Under the pieces are notes generated by a model. The model ran no database searches, was not told where the DNA came from, and was given only the letters and a program-made list of their open reading frames with translations. 60,479 nt of DNA, from contig NZ_MLCB01000021.1 of assembly GCF_001890925.1 (NCBI RefSeq), positions 1-60,479 of the forward strand, written 5' to 3'. How positions within the stretch are numbered: position 1 is the stretch's first letter; each line of letters begins with the position of its first letter. This DNA comes from Planktotalea frisia (GTDB lineage Bacteria > Pseudomonadota > Alphaproteobacteria > Rhodobacterales > Rhodobacteraceae). Made by a program: the position numbers and the translations under genes. This document shows positions 8,772 through 18,771 of the stretch, piece by piece.

Positions 8772-9743
8772 CTACTCCAAAGTTGCCAAAGCACGCTCGA
8801 ACACGGGCTTGTCTACATTTCCACCGGATGCGGTGACGATCACAGTGTCGGCGCTAAGCTGATCGCCGTGAAACAGCGCAGACGCCAGCGCAACCGCGCC
8901 GCCCGGCTCAATCACAACGCGCAAACGCTCAAACGCCAGCGCCATTGCGCGCAGGCAATCATGCTCAGACACAACAATCCCGTCACCGCACAAGCGCTTC
9001 ATAATCGGGAAGGTCAGATCGCCGGGTTGCGGCGTGATGATCGCATCGCAGATGGAACCTGTCATCGCATCATTGCGTTGGATTGCCCCTGCGCGAAGCG
9101 AACGCGCAACATCATCAAACCCTTCGGGTTCGGCGGGACGCACATTGAAACCCGGCTGATCGGCTTCCAATGCCATCGCGATGCCAGAGGTCAGACCACC
9201 GCCACCGCAACAGGTAATCACATCTGCATCCACGATACCTTCTTCAACCGCTTGTTCAGCAATCTCCAGTCCACACGTTCCCTGCCCTGCAATCACCAAA
9301 GGCTCGTCGAAAGGTTTCACCAAGGTCAGGCCCCGTTCTCGGGACAGCTTGTCCCCGATCACATCGCGGTCTTGCGACCCTCGATCATAAAGCACAACTT
9401 CCGCGCCCAGCGCTTTAGTGTTCTCGATCTTCACGCGTGGAGCATCCGCAGGCATGATGATCACCGAACTTGTGCCGTGCATCCGCGCTGCCAACGCGAC
9501 CCCTTGCGCGTGATTGCCACTGGAAAACGCGATCACGCCTTTGGCCCGCTGTTCGGGGTTCATGGCTGACAACGCCGACCAGCCACCACGGAATTTAAAG
9601 CTACCAGTGTGCTGCAAACACTCTGCTTTCAGGAATACGCGCCGCCCTGCAATCTCATCCAAAAACGGCGAAGACAGCAATGGCGTGCGGCGCACATGGC
9701 CTTTGCCACGCACATAAGCGGCGCGGATCATCTCGATGTTCAT
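8772..9743 (-). CDS. Threonine/serine dehydratase-like PLP enzyme
   Basis: This fold-type II PLP enzyme resembles catabolic threonine ammonia-lyase, serine racemase and EutB-type hydroxyectoine-pathway lyases. The Schiff-base Lys is in GSFKFRGG (Lys50 from this start), followed by SSGNHAQG (cofactor ring binding), CGGGGL (phosphate cup) and a C-terminal SGGNVD. It has no C-terminal ACT domain, so it is probably not the allosteric biosynthetic enzyme. The ATG at 9743 overlaps the TGA of the upstream hydrolase (ATGA). Likely deamination of a small hydroxy amino acid to a 2-oxo acid, with exact substrate unknown. Confidence 0.8.
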   Translation of the reverse strand: MNIEMIRAAYVRGKGHVRRTPLLSSPFLDEIAGRRVFLKAECLQHTGSFKFRGGWSALSAMNPEQRAKGVIAFSSGNHAQGVALAARMHGTSSVIIMPADAPRVKIENTKALGAEVVLYDRGSQDRDVIGDKLSRERGLTLVKPFDEPLVIAGQGTCGLEIAEQAVEEGIVDADVITCCGGGGLTSGIAMALEADQPGFNVRPAEPEGFDDVARSLRAGAIQRNDAMTGSICDAIITPQPGDLTFPIMKRLCGDGIVVSEHDCLRAMALAFERLRVVIEPGGAVALASALFHGDQLSADTVIVTASGGNVDKPVFERALATLE

Positions 9744-10567
9744 TGCATGTCCCCAATCCATTTGCGCAAAGCTTCGACAGCTTCTGGTTCATCCAAGAAC
9801 GGCACATGCGCGCGATCTTTCACCACAGCGCCATGCGCTTTCGGCAGGCGGATCATCATTTGATCATAGGTGTCTTGCGCCAATAAATCAGAATTCGCAC
9901 CCCGAATAACTGCACAAGGCAAACCGTTAAGGGCATCAAACCACGGCCAAAGATCAGGCATTTCCGCTTGGCTCGCGACCTCCACTGCTTCGCGCAGTTT
10001 GGGATCATAGCTCAGCGCGAGGCCATCATCGGTTTGCACGAAAAACTTCGCAACCTCTTCATCCCAGCGGCTTTGCGGCACGTTCACGAACTTTTCTCGC
10101 ATCACGTAAGCCAGCCCCGCCGATGCCTCTGCGAGTGTATTAGCTCTGGGCTTCACACCCAAATATACCATAATCGCTTCTAGCCCTTTGGGATCAAGCT
10201 CTGGGCCGATGTCATTCAACGCGACACCGATCAAACGCACTTTCACCGTCGCCGCTAAACCCATCGCGATAATTCCGCCGCGCGACGTGCCAAGGATCGC
10301 CGCCTTTTCCAATCCAAGATGATCAAGCAGCTCAACCGCGTCCTGCGCTTCGCGCATAATGTTATAGGACAGAAAATCATCCGCCCAACCCGACTTGCCA
10401 CGTCCCCGATAATCAAGGCGAATAACGCGGCAGCCTTTCAGGTGCGGCATCACATAGTCAAAATCGCGGCTGTCGCGCGTCAGGCCAGACAGGCACAAAA
10501 GCGGCAGGCCTTCGCCCTCATCCGCGTAGTACAAAGACGGCCCATCAGAGGTTTCAAAACGCGGCAT
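9740..10567 (-). CDS. Alpha/beta hydrolase
   Basis: The 275-residue protein has an oxyanion-region LLCLSGLTRDSRD near residue 23, DYRGRGKSGWA near 52, nucleophile elbow LGTSRGGI near 94 and a late His in DRAHVPFLDEPEA, so the triad looks complete. Close relatives are annotated broadly as hydrolases or acyltransferase-type enzymes, and no substrate can be assigned. Its ATG overlaps the stop of the haloacid dehalogenase gene by one base (TAATG), and its stop overlaps the next start, placing it in the middle of a coupled operon. Confidence 0.8.
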   Translation of the reverse strand: MPRFETSDGPSLYYADEGEGLPLLCLSGLTRDSRDFDYVMPHLKGCRVIRLDYRGRGKSGWADDFLSYNIMREAQDAVELLDHLGLEKAAILGTSRGGIIAMGLAATVKVRLIGVALNDIGPELDPKGLEAIMVYLGVKPRANTLAEASAGLAYVMREKFVNVPQSRWDEEVAKFFVQTDDGLALSYDPKLREAVEVASQAEMPDLWPWFDALNGLPCAVIRGANSDLLAQDTYDQMMIRLPKAHGAVVKDRAHVPFLDEPEAVEALRKWIGDMQ

Positions 10568-11253
10568 TAAACGCCCGCCAGCTTTGGAATGTCCGTCAAA
10601 TCGCTGCGCACATGTTGTGGCTGCGCGAACAAGCGATCCATTGGTTCATCGCTGCGATTAACCCAAACGGTCTCGAACCCGAATCCAGAAGCAGCCGCAG
10701 CGTCCCATCCGTTTGAGGACACAAAGAGCACTTCATCCGCAGTGCAGCTAAAGCGATCCAGAACCATCTGATAGACTTTCGCGTTTGGCTTAAACACCCC
10801 AACGTCTTGCACTGACAAAACTTCATCCAGAAAGGTCTCAATCCCAGCAGAACTTACCGCGCCATCGAGCATATCAGGGGAGCCATTCGACAAGATTGCC
10901 GTTTGCAATCCCGCCGCTTTGAGCTGAGCAAGCATCATCGGCACGTCTTTATAAACCTGAAGCTCCCAATAGAGCGCCAAAAGACGTTCGCGCAGCTCTA
11001 GATCGCCATCAAGCCCCGTGCGTTCCAGCGCCCAATCAAGCCCGTTTTGTGTAACCGTCCAGAAATCTGTGTGATCGCCTGTGATCGCGCGCAACCATGT
11101 GTATTGCAGCTGTTTTTGACGCCAGAATTCCGCAACATCCATCCACTTGGCAGCGAGCGCGTCGCGCCCTTCTTCCCCCGCTGCGATACGCGCAGCAGCG
11201 CCAACATCAAACAATGTGCCATAGGCATCAAATACACAGACTTTAATAGACAT
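10567..11253 (-). CDS. L-2-haloacid dehalogenase-type HAD hydrolase
   Basis: The HAD-superfamily motifs are visible: nucleophile Asp in FDAYGTLFD near residue 9, SNGSPDML (motif II) near 117, FKPNAKVY (motif III Lys) near 148 and SSNGWDAAAA (motif IV) near 172. The DAYGT nucleophile loop and SSNGWD are characteristic of type II 2-haloacid dehalogenases, which remove halogen from short 2-haloalkanoates. The length of 228 residues is normal. In marine bacteria the natural substrates are uncertain. It forms a coupled pair with the following alpha/beta hydrolase. Confidence 0.85.
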   Translation of the reverse strand: MSIKVCVFDAYGTLFDVGAAARIAAGEEGRDALAAKWMDVAEFWRQKQLQYTWLRAITGDHTDFWTVTQNGLDWALERTGLDGDLELRERLLALYWELQVYKDVPMMLAQLKAAGLQTAILSNGSPDMLDGAVSSAGIETFLDEVLSVQDVGVFKPNAKVYQMVLDRFSCTADEVLFVSSNGWDAAAASGFGFETVWVNRSDEPMDRLFAQPQHVRSDLTDIPKLAGV

Positions 11254-11314
11254 AAACGTCCCCCAATTTGCGTCACCATGGCGCGCGCGTGGTTAGGGGG
11301 CAAGGGGCGAGGTT

Positions 11315-12301
11315 TCAGATTTTCAGCAAAACCGCGCCGTTGCGACCAGCGGTCATGACACGTTCATGCGCGCGGGCGGCGTCTTCTAACGCAAGGATCT
11401 CGTGTATCGCAGGTTTGAGCGCGCCTTCGATCAGAGCCGCATGCAGCTTTTCAATCGCAGCAGCGCGTGGGGCCGCTTCGAGAATGTAGACGAGTACAAT
11501 GTCGATCGTGATTGCTTTGAACAAGAAAGGTCCAAACGGCAAAGTCGGGGCCATATCAAGCTGAGAGCCATAGGCCGCAATAACGCCGTTCGCGCGCACC
11601 ACCCCTGCCAACAAGGCCGCGTTGACGCCGAATTCAACTTCCACGGCGCGATCAACACCTTTGCCATTGGTCAGGCTCAGGATTTGCTCGGCCAAATCAG
11701 CCGCGCGGTAGTCAATAACGTGATCAGCACCCGCCGCTTTGACCCGCTCGAATGCACTTGGCGAAGCCGTCGCGATCACCGTCGCGCCACCCCATTTCGC
11801 CAGTTGCACAGCATTGTGCCCCACAGCGCCAGCACCTCCGGAAACCAGCAAGACTTGCCCTGCAATATCGCCACCGCCAAACACAGAATGCGCAGCCGTC
11901 AGCCCCGGTATGCCGAGCGTTGCGCCCGCTTCATTACTGACACCATCAGGCAACAGAACCGCTTGCTCGGACGGCAAACACATCGCTTGTGCAGCCGTAC
12001 CATGCGCACGTTGCCATTGTCCGTTCCAGATCCAGACCCGCTCACCAATGCGCGCAGGGTCAACGCCAGCACCAATCGCATCGATCACGCCAGCGCCGTC
12101 AGAATGGGGAATCACAAGATCAAACGCAGGTTTTAAAACGCCGGGCCGTGAGCCGGACCGCGCTTTGGCATCAGAAGGGTTTACACCGGAATAGGTAAGC
12201 TTGACCCGCACTTCGCCCGCACTCGGTTCAGGCAGTTCGATATTATGGAGCGCGAGAACATCGTGCGCTACGCCAAAGGCATCATAGCCAATCGCGCGCA
12301 T
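11315..12301 (-). CDS. NADPH:quinone reductase (zeta-crystallin type MDR)
   Basis: A 328-residue medium-chain reductase without zinc ligands. It has GVNPSDAKARSG near residue 39, the GIPGLTAAHS segment and the nucleotide-binding VSGGAGAVGHNAVQLAKW (AxxGxxG-type Rossmann loop) near 150. Such enzymes reduce quinones or alpha,beta-unsaturated carbonyls with NADPH. Its ATG follows immediately after the irr stop (TAA then ATG with no gap), so it is translated from the irr transcript and may respond to iron or oxidative conditions. The link to irr is inferred from position only. Confidence 0.85.
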   Translation of the reverse strand: MRAIGYDAFGVAHDVLALHNIELPEPSAGEVRVKLTYSGVNPSDAKARSGSRPGVLKPAFDLVIPHSDGAGVIDAIGAGVDPARIGERVWIWNGQWQRAHGTAAQAMCLPSEQAVLLPDGVSNEAGATLGIPGLTAAHSVFGGGDIAGQVLLVSGGAGAVGHNAVQLAKWGGATVIATASPSAFERVKAAGADHVIDYRAADLAEQILSLTNGKGVDRAVEVEFGVNAALLAGVVRANGVIAAYGSQLDMAPTLPFGPFLFKAITIDIVLVYILEAAPRAAAIEKLHAALIEGALKPAIHEILALEDAARAHERVMTAGRNGAVLLKI

Positions 12302-12733
12302 TTAAGCGCCGGTCTTGCGTAAACGGATCACCACATCAACCTTGGCAATTTCCATCCCCTCAGGGGCATCAGGTAGCGCGGCAATGACCAGATCACTCGC
12401 ATGTGCGTCGCTCAAACGTCCCTCATCTTCCCAATAGAAATGGGGATGATCATGGGTGTTGGTGTCAAAGTAGCTCTTGGAGCCGTCAACGGTGACTTCT
12501 TGCACCAGCCCCACATCGCAAAACGCGCGCAAGGTATTGTAAACGGTCGCGAGCGATACGCTCTCGCCTTGCTCTTTCGCAGACGCAAACAAGCTCTCAG
12601 CCGTCACATGACGGTTTTTGCCGTCACCCACCAAGAGGTCGGCCAATGCCAAACGCTGCCGGGTAGGGCGAAGTCCACCACCCGAAAGCCAATCTGCTGC
12701 ACGGTTTTCTGGCTGGCTCAAAACATCTGTCAT
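12302..12733 (-). CDS. irr: Fur-family iron response regulator Irr
   Basis: The 143-residue product is a Fur-superfamily repressor. The winged-helix part has LRPTRQRLALADLL, and ESVSLATVYNTLRAF forms the recognition region. The dimerisation part contains HDHPHFYWEDEGRL. The short C-terminus and lack of the Cys-pair zinc site fit Irr, the haem-sensing regulator of alphaproteobacteria, rather than Fur or Zur. Divergent placement next to fabA is usual in this group. In Rhodobacterales, Irr controls iron and haem genes, but direct control here is not shown by the sequence. Confidence 0.87.
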   Translation of the reverse strand: MTDVLSQPENRAADWLSGGGLRPTRQRLALADLLVGDGKNRHVTAESLFASAKEQGESVSLATVYNTLRAFCDVGLVQEVTVDGSKSYFDTNTHDHPHFYWEDEGRLSDAHASDLVIAALPDAPEGMEIAKVDVVIRLRKTGA

Positions 12734-12822
12734 GGGTCGTCCTACTGTTGGATACCCTTCTTATATGCCATTTTGCGCGCCATTTTCAATCATCTCCTGC
12801 GCAGTTGTGCACTTTGGTTCAC

Positions 12823-12850
12823 TTGCACGCGCTCGGGCGTGGATGATAGA
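12823..12850 (+). promoter_or_regulatory. Possible fabA promoter
   Basis: TTGCAC (12823-12828) and GATAGA (12845-12850) are 16 bases apart in the irr-fabA gap, 32 bases before the fabA ATG. The -35 hexamer matches the one proposed for fabB. This is a visual match only. Confidence 0.3.
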
Positions 12851-12882
12851 GGTAGCAAAACATCCTTCATACTGGAGCCAAC

Positions 12883-13392
12883 ATGTCCGATTTCCCTAGC
12901 AGCTTTGACAAAGACGACCTTCTCAAATGCGCCCGTGGTGAGCTGTTTGGTGAAGGCAATGCCCAGCTTCCAGCCCCTCCCATGTTGATGATGGACCGCA
13001 TCACCGATTGCTCTGGCGATGGTGGCGCGCATGGCAAAGGGCACATCATGGCCGAATTCGATATCACGCCTGATTTGTGGTTCTTTGACTGCCACTTCCC
13101 GGGCAATCCAATCATGCCCGGTTGTCTTGGCCTAGATGGTCTATGGCAGTTGACGGGCTTCAACCTCGGCTGGCGCGGCTGGCAAGGACGCGGCTATGCG
13201 CTTGGCGTTGGCGAAGTGAAGCTGAAGGGCATGGTGCGCCCAGATCGCAAAATGTTGACCTATAAGATTGACTTCACCAAGGCGATCCAAACACGGCGAC
13301 TGACCATGGGCGTTGCTGATGGGATCGTCGAAGCGGATGGCGAAGTGATCTACGAGGTGACGGGGATGAAGGTTGCTTTGAGCGAGAGTTAA
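12883..13392 (+). CDS. fabA: 3-hydroxydecanoyl-ACP dehydratase/isomerase
   Basis: FabA dehydrates 3-hydroxydecanoyl-ACP and isomerises the trans-2 product to cis-3-decenoyl-ACP, the entry to anaerobic unsaturated fatty acids. The 169-residue length is right. The active-site His is in [20 protein letters not shown] near residue 68, and the acid residue lies on the helix that follows, in [15 protein letters not shown] near residue 30 is also typical. An AATCATACTGGAG-like region gives a Shine-Dalgarno sequence 7 bases upstream of the ATG. Unlike the usual fabA-fabB pair, fabB is about 4.1 kb further on. Confidence 0.95.
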   Translation: MSDFPSSFDKDDLLKCARGELFGEGNAQLPAPPMLMMDRITDCSGDGGAHGKGHIMAEFDITPDLWFFDCHFPGNPIMPGCLGLDGLWQLTGFNLGWRGWQGRGYALGVGEVKLKGMVRPDRKMLTYKIDFTKAIQTRRLTMGVADGIVEADGEVIYEVTGMKVALSES

Positions 13393-13398
13393 GTTTTT

Positions 13399-13432
13399 GG
13401 TTCAAATGTCATGTTTCAGTGACATTTGAACC
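13399..13432. repeat. Perfect 13-bp inverted repeat between convergent genes
   Basis: GGTTCAAATGTCA, an 8-base loop, then TGACATTTGAACC. It starts 7 bases after the fabA stop and ends 7 bases before the stop of the convergent MDR gene. There is no T-tract on the exit side of either strand, so it is not a textbook terminator. It may still block or stabilise both transcripts, or bind a protein. Confidence 0.7.
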
Positions 13433-13439
13433 AACCTAT

Positions 13440-14492
13440 TCAGTCGACCTTTAGTACAATCTTCCCAATATGCGCTTTTTCGTTAAAGGCTTTTTGCGCT
13501 TCATCAATGTCACGCAGCGCAAACGTTTCGGCAACCAATGGTGCGATCTCTTTGCGCTCGATACGCTTGACTAGATTTCCAAAGACCTCTCGCTCAAGCA
13601 CGGTGCAGCCGAAGAAACTAAGATCCTTGAGATAAAGGGTGCGCACATCCAACTCGACAGAATGTCCGCCGATGGCTCCAGAAACGGCATAGCGTCCTTT
13701 CGGACGAAGCACGTCAAGCAAAGTTGGCCATTTCTCACCGGCGACCAAATCAATGACAACATCAACGCTATTTGCACCAATCTCGGCGACGAAATCGTCG
13801 TTGCGATCCAGCGTTTTGATCGCCCCCAGATCGAGAAGAGCTTGCGCCTTTGATGCACTTGTCACTGCGATGACCTTCGCACCGCGCGCTTGCGCAAGTT
13901 GAATAGCCGCTGATCCTACGCCACCAGACGCGCCTGTGACCAAGACTGTTTCACCCTCACTTACGTTGGCGCGTGTCAACATGTTCTCAGCAGTTGAGTA
14001 AGAGCAAGGAAACGACGCTAATTCCAAGTCATTCAGGTCGGTTTCTACCTTATGTGCGTGGACAGCTGCGACACGGGTGAATTGTGCAAATCCGCCGTCA
14101 CATTCAGACCCAAAATACCAAGGAATCTCCCGCGTGGTCCCGTTCACTTCCCAGAGGCAAGGTTCGATCAAAATTCGCTCGCCAATCCGCGACGCATCAA
14201 TTGCGTCACCCACAGCTACAATCTCGCCGCAAACGTCGGCGCCTTGGATTCGTGGAAATGTGAGCGGAGTATCGGACCATCCGGCCTCATCCCCGTCAAC
14301 GTCCACATCCGTCTTCGCATACCAGCCGATGCGCGTATTGATGTCTGTGTTGTTCACACCTGCGGCTTTCACCCGAACGATAACGTCATTTTTTCCAGGC
14401 GTTGGAACAGTCAAATCATCGCGCCATTCCAGCATTTCAGGACCACCATGGCCATTCATAACCATGCCGCTCATTTTTTCGGGGGTCGTCAT
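13440..14492 (-). CDS. Medium-chain (zinc-type) alcohol dehydrogenase-family oxidoreductase
   Basis: A 350-residue MDR enzyme with GVNNTDINTRIGWYAK near residue 46, GADVCGEIVAVGD near 83 and the nucleotide-binding VTGASGGVGSAAIQLAQARG near 184. It lacks the structural zinc Cys cluster, so it looks closer to quinone reductase or synaptic-vesicle VAT1-like reductases than to classical alcohol dehydrogenase. The substrate is unknown. It is the last gene of a minus-strand block that separates fabA from fabB. Confidence 0.82.
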   Translation of the reverse strand: MTTPEKMSGMVMNGHGGPEMLEWRDDLTVPTPGKNDVIVRVKAAGVNNTDINTRIGWYAKTDVDVDGDEAGWSDTPLTFPRIQGADVCGEIVAVGDAIDASRIGERILIEPCLWEVNGTTREIPWYFGSECDGGFAQFTRVAAVHAHKVETDLNDLELASFPCSYSTAENMLTRANVSEGETVLVTGASGGVGSAAIQLAQARGAKVIAVTSASKAQALLDLGAIKTLDRNDDFVAEIGANSVDVVIDLVAGEKWPTLLDVLRPKGRYAVSGAIGGHSVELDVRTLYLKDLSFFGCTVLEREVFGNLVKRIERKEIAPLVAETFALRDIDEAQKAFNEKAHIGKIVLKVD

Positions 14493-14579
14493 CGCAGTCT
14501 CCTAGATCGGGAAGTCGCGACACTTCATGAAAGCGAGGCGCTCTGTCAATGCAAAAGCCAACACGCCAACAGCAAACGT

Positions 14580-15671
14580 CTACATCAATAGCCGCGCTTC
14601 TCGAACACGCACTTGCTGACGCGCAGTTCGTCCGTAAGCACCCAGATTCGCCCACACATTTGGAAACGCATCAAACACTTCTAGGCGGTTACGAGGCGAG
14701 AGCATTTCCATACATTCAGACCCCAAATACAAACTTTCTGCCCACATGCCGTTGGCAAGGACCAAACTGTGTTGATCAAGCAAGATATGATAGTAAGTCA
14801 CCGCACGTTCAGAGCTGTGAAACGCATAATCTGCACCGATCAGACTCTTGGCAGGAGTTAAAATTTCATCCTCGCCAAAGTACATCGACGCTTTCCAATG
14901 ATCGTTCAGAATGGTGTGGTTTTGTGACAACTTGGTATCGCGACGGGGCACGCCCTGACCAAACGCATGTGCTTTGATCGTGATAGGTTGATTGCTAATC
15001 GTCGCAAGCTCTAACCCACCCAACTGACGCGAACCAATCCAGCGGATTTTCTGCGCGCCTAAGTCTTTGGTGATGACCTCATCGCCGATACACAGCTTTT
15101 CAACTGCGCGCTCGCCCGTAGGTGTCATGATCTGCGTGCCAGAAGTGAAGCAAATGTAGCTCGCACCCGCGCTTGGTGTGGTTTGCAGCGTGTAGCTACC
15201 ATCTTGCTGCCGCTCGAGTGAGCTGGATCCGTTGACCTGACCTGTATTGTCGAGCAGCGTCGCGGTTTCACCAGCGAAAGGATCGCCGGAATTTGTCGAA
15301 ACCGTGTAGTTTGTATTGGACCAGTTATAGAGGCCATAGGTCTCGCCCGTGACCACATTATAAAGTCCAACCGCGTCGTTTGCGTGCAAACGGATGTTCG
15401 TGCCGTCCTCAGAAGATCCGAAAGTATAATGAAGCACGCCGTCATCATCATTTCCGTCTAAATCGACGTCTTCGGTGTAGAGCAGTCCACTTGTGACGGT
15501 GTAAATATCGCTGGAAGCGGGCGATGCTGTGGTCGAGCCATTGTGCGATAGATCATAAATCACCAAGCGCAGGTTGCCAGGATCAGGATAGTCGTCAGGA
15601 ACCCTGACCTCCAAGTAGTCCAAAGGCCCACCGCCTAAGTACTTTATCTCTGATATGACCGGATCCGGCAT
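14580..15671 (-). CDS. Hint-domain protein with acidic N-terminal domain
   Basis: The 363-residue protein has two parts. Residues 1-170 are Asp/Gly/Ser/Thr-rich and beta-like (SEIKYLGGGPLDYLEVRVPDD; DVDLDGNDDDG resembles a calcium loop), as in lamin-tail or adhesin modules. Residues 172-340 form a Hint domain starting at CFTSGTQIMTPTGERAVEKL, with QNHTILNDHW and DQHSLVLANGMWAESL following. Hint domains are the self-splicing folds of inteins and hedgehog proteins. The Roseobacter type is usually at the C-terminus of secreted, calcium-binding proteins and is thought to act in self-cleavage. No N-terminal signal peptide is present, so export by a type I system is possible. Confidence 0.8.
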   Translation of the reverse strand: MPDPVISEIKYLGGGPLDYLEVRVPDDYPDPGNLRLVIYDLSHNGSTTASPASSDIYTVTSGLLYTEDVDLDGNDDDGVLHYTFGSSEDGTNIRLHANDAVGLYNVVTGETYGLYNWSNTNYTVSTNSGDPFAGETATLLDNTGQVNGSSSLERQQDGSYTLQTTPSAGASYICFTSGTQIMTPTGERAVEKLCIGDEVITKDLGAQKIRWIGSRQLGGLELATISNQPITIKAHAFGQGVPRRDTKLSQNHTILNDHWKASMYFGEDEILTPAKSLIGADYAFHSSERAVTYYHILLDQHSLVLANGMWAESLYLGSECMEMLSPRNRLEVFDAFPNVWANLGAYGRTARQQVRVREARLLM

Positions 15672-15782
15672 TTAACCAACACAAATAACACTTACTTTGA
15701 GCTAAATGCAGGACGTTCCTGACGTCATTGGGGCAATAATGCGATTTAGTCAGGATTGTTTACGGAGTTTGAACAATCAATA

Positions 15783-16589
15783 TCAGTCGTTGCGCCGAAT
15801 CCGCGCGCCACTCTTATCCGCGAACGCCGCCAAGCGCGCGCGCGCATCAGGCTGCGTGTTCACCACACCAGCCACAACCGCCTCTGCATAAGCCGCATCC
15901 ATCGCTGACATGTTTTGCATGTGGCTCACCGCTGAACAGATCGCAAAATTTGACAATGGCAGGTTCTCTGCTGCGCGACGAGCCAAACGCAAAGCCTCAT
16001 CAAAGCTGGACCCTTCAACACGATACTGCGCAAGGCCAACCTCTTCAGCCTCCGCACCCGAATAGACACGCCCCATTAGCATCATGTCGATCATGCGCGC
16101 CTTGCCGACCAGATCGGTCACACGGATCGTCGCACCGCCGCCTGTGAACAACCCGCGCTGACCTTCTGGCAATGCGAAATAGGTCGTCTCATTCATCACC
16201 CGAACATGTGCAGCACTGGCCAATTCCAGACCACCGCCCACAACAGCGCCTTGCAAAGCGGCGATGATCGGCACGCCACCATATTCCATCTTGTTGAACG
16301 CTTCATGCCAACGCAGGCAAACATGCATGAAATCCGCGGGCGATCGGTCTTCATCGTGATGCTCGATCAAATCAAGCCCAGCGCAGAAATGATCCCCCGC
16401 ACCGGCAAGAACAACTGCACGCACACCAGCACGTGGGGCCGCAGAAAAGAAAGTGACCAACTCTTCAATCGTGTTGATATCTAGAGCATTGCGTTTCGTC
16501 GGACGATTCAAAGTCACCACCCAAACGCCATCGTCATGCGCTTCTAAGGAGAGATTTGTAAAATCGGTAGGATTGATCTGGATCGACAT
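15783..16589 (-). CDS. Enoyl-CoA hydratase/isomerase family (crotonase) protein
   Basis: From the ATG at 16589 (AAAGGACA just upstream) the protein is 268 residues. It has the crotonase signature [14 protein letters not shown] near residue 22, the first oxyanion-hole segment [14 protein letters not shown] near 66 and [19 protein letters not shown] (second oxyanion loop) near 105, followed by [17 protein letters not shown]. The usual catalytic Glu positions are partly occupied, so hydratase activity is plausible but unproven. The open frame continues 188 codons upstream into a decayed oxidoreductase gene. That long reading is an accident of the decay, not a fusion protein. Confidence 0.85.
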   Translation of the reverse strand: MSIQINPTDFTNLSLEAHDDGVWVVTLNRPTKRNALDINTIEELVTFFSAAPRAGVRAVVLAGAGDHFCAGLDLIEHHDEDRSPADFMHVCLRWHEAFNKMEYGGVPIIAALQGAVVGGGLELASAAHVRVMNETTYFALPEGQRGLFTGGGATIRVTDLVGKARMIDMMLMGRVYSGAEAEEVGLAQYRVEGSSFDEALRLARRAAENLPLSNFAICSAVSHMQNMSAMDAAYAEAVVAGVVNTQPDARARLAAFADKSGARIRRND

Positions 16590-16739
16590 GGGTGTGTCCT
16601 TTGAACGCGAAACCTTTGTGCATTTGCGTAAAGGCGCAAATTCGTTGCCACAAGAAGTGAGCGCAAAGTTGGACGCACCGTCACTTTTTGAGAACTCAAA
16701 ACTAACTGCCCACAAAGAACCCGTATTGCTCTGCCAAAA

Positions 16740-17420
<681 letters not shown>

Positions 17421-17476
17421 TCAAAAATCTCTGCGCAAGCAAGGCGATGCGCAACAAAGTGTCAAGCGCCGCCCCC

Positions 17477-17506
17477 TTGCACCCCTGCCCCGCTCTGCCC
17501 TACATA
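17477..17506 (+). promoter_or_regulatory. Possible fabB promoter
   Basis: TTGCAC (17477-17482) and TACATA (17501-17506), spacing 18, lie 30 bases before the fabB ATG. A separate promoter is expected here because fabB no longer follows fabA directly. Confidence 0.4.
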
Positions 17507-17535
17507 GGTCGCAAGTTAATTAAAGGGAGTGCGCT

Positions 17536-18765
17536 ATGCGCCGTGTCGTCGTCACAGGTTTGGGAATTGTCTCCAGTATCGGTAACAACGCAGATGAGGT
17601 TCTGTCCTCGTTGAAGGAAGGCCGCTCCGGCATCACTGCCAATGAAGATATGAAAGAGCATGGCTTTCGCAGCCAGATCGCAGGCTCTGTTGATCTCAAT
17701 GTAGCCGATCACGTGGACAAGCGCACGTTGCGCTTTATGGGCCCGGGGGCGGCTTATGCGCATATTGCGATGGGTCAGGCGATTGCGGATGCGGGTCTTA
17801 CTGAGAAAGAAATAATCAACCCGATGACAGGTTTGATTGCAGGCTCTGGCGGTCCTTCCACCTCTGCCATGCTCGCCGCACATCAGGTTGTTCTAAAGAC
17901 AGGCGCGACCAAGCGTATTGGCCCTTTCGCAGTTCCAAAGACGATGTCCTCGACTGTGTCTGCCAACCTCGCGACAGCCTACCAGATCAAAGGCATGAAC
18001 TTTTCGATCACGTCAGCATGCTCTACGTCCTTGCACTGCATCGGAATGGCAGCCCAGCAAATCGCACTTGGTTTGCAAGACACGATGTTCGCAGGTGGCG
18101 GCGAAGAACTCAACTGGACCCTGTCCTGCCTGTTCGACGCAATGGGCGCGATGTCGAGCAAATATAACGACACACCCGAAAAAGCCTCCCGCGCATTCGA
18201 TGCAAACCGTGATGGTTTCGTGATCGGCGGCGGTGGCGGCATGATCGTGCTGGAATCCCTCGAGAGCGCTCAAGCGCGTGGTGCGAAAATATACGCCGAA
18301 GTCACAGGGTTTTCTGCCACATCCGATGGTGCAGATATGGTTGCCCCTTCCGGCGAAGGCGGCGAGCGTGCAATGCTTGGTGCTTTGAAGACACTAAATT
18401 CAGATCGCAAAGTCAGCTACATCAACGCACACGGCACATCCACGCCCGTCGGCGATGTGGGCGAAATCGAAGCGGTCCGTCGCGTGTTCGGGACCGGCTC
18501 CACGCCGCCCGTCAGCTCGACCAAATCGATGACGGGTCACTCCCAAGGGGCCACAGGCGCGCAAGAAGCGATCTACTGCCTGCTCGCGCTAGAGCATGAC
18601 TTCATCATTCCCTCGATCAACGTCGAGACCCTCGATCCCGCGCTGAACCCAGCTGAGATCGCGACGCAGCGCATCGATAACGCTGGCCTTGATACGGTAA
18701 TGACGAACTCCTTCGGCTTTGGCGGCACCAATGGCTCCATGCTGCTTTCTAAATTTCACGGGTGA
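17536..18765 (+). CDS. fabB: 3-oxoacyl-ACP synthase I
   Basis: FabB elongates the cis-unsaturated acyl chains made by FabA. The 409-residue protein begins [18 protein letters not shown]. The condensing Cys is in [14 protein letters not shown], followed by [11 protein letters not shown], the first active-site His in [11 protein letters not shown] and the second in [15 protein letters not shown], ending with [17 protein letters not shown] precedes the ATG by 7 bases. fabI follows after 6 bases, so the two form an operon. Residues around the active site favour FabB over FabF, in keeping with the nearby fabA. Confidence 0.94.
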   Translation: MRRVVVTGLGIVSSIGNNADEVLSSLKEGRSGITANEDMKEHGFRSQIAGSVDLNVADHVDKRTLRFMGPGAAYAHIAMGQAIADAGLTEKEIINPMTGLIAGSGGPSTSAMLAAHQVVLKTGATKRIGPFAVPKTMSSTVSANLATAYQIKGMNFSITSACSTSLHCIGMAAQQIALGLQDTMFAGGGEELNWTLSCLFDAMGAMSSKYNDTPEKASRAFDANRDGFVIGGGGGMIVLESLESAQARGAKIYAEVTGFSATSDGADMVAPSGEGGERAMLGALKTLNSDRKVSYINAHGTSTPVGDVGEIEAVRRVFGTGSTPPVSSTKSMTGHSQGATGAQEAIYCLLALEHDFIIPSINVETLDPALNPAEIATQRIDNAGLDTVMTNSFGFGGTNGSMLLSKFHG

Positions 18766-18771
18766 TAGAAT

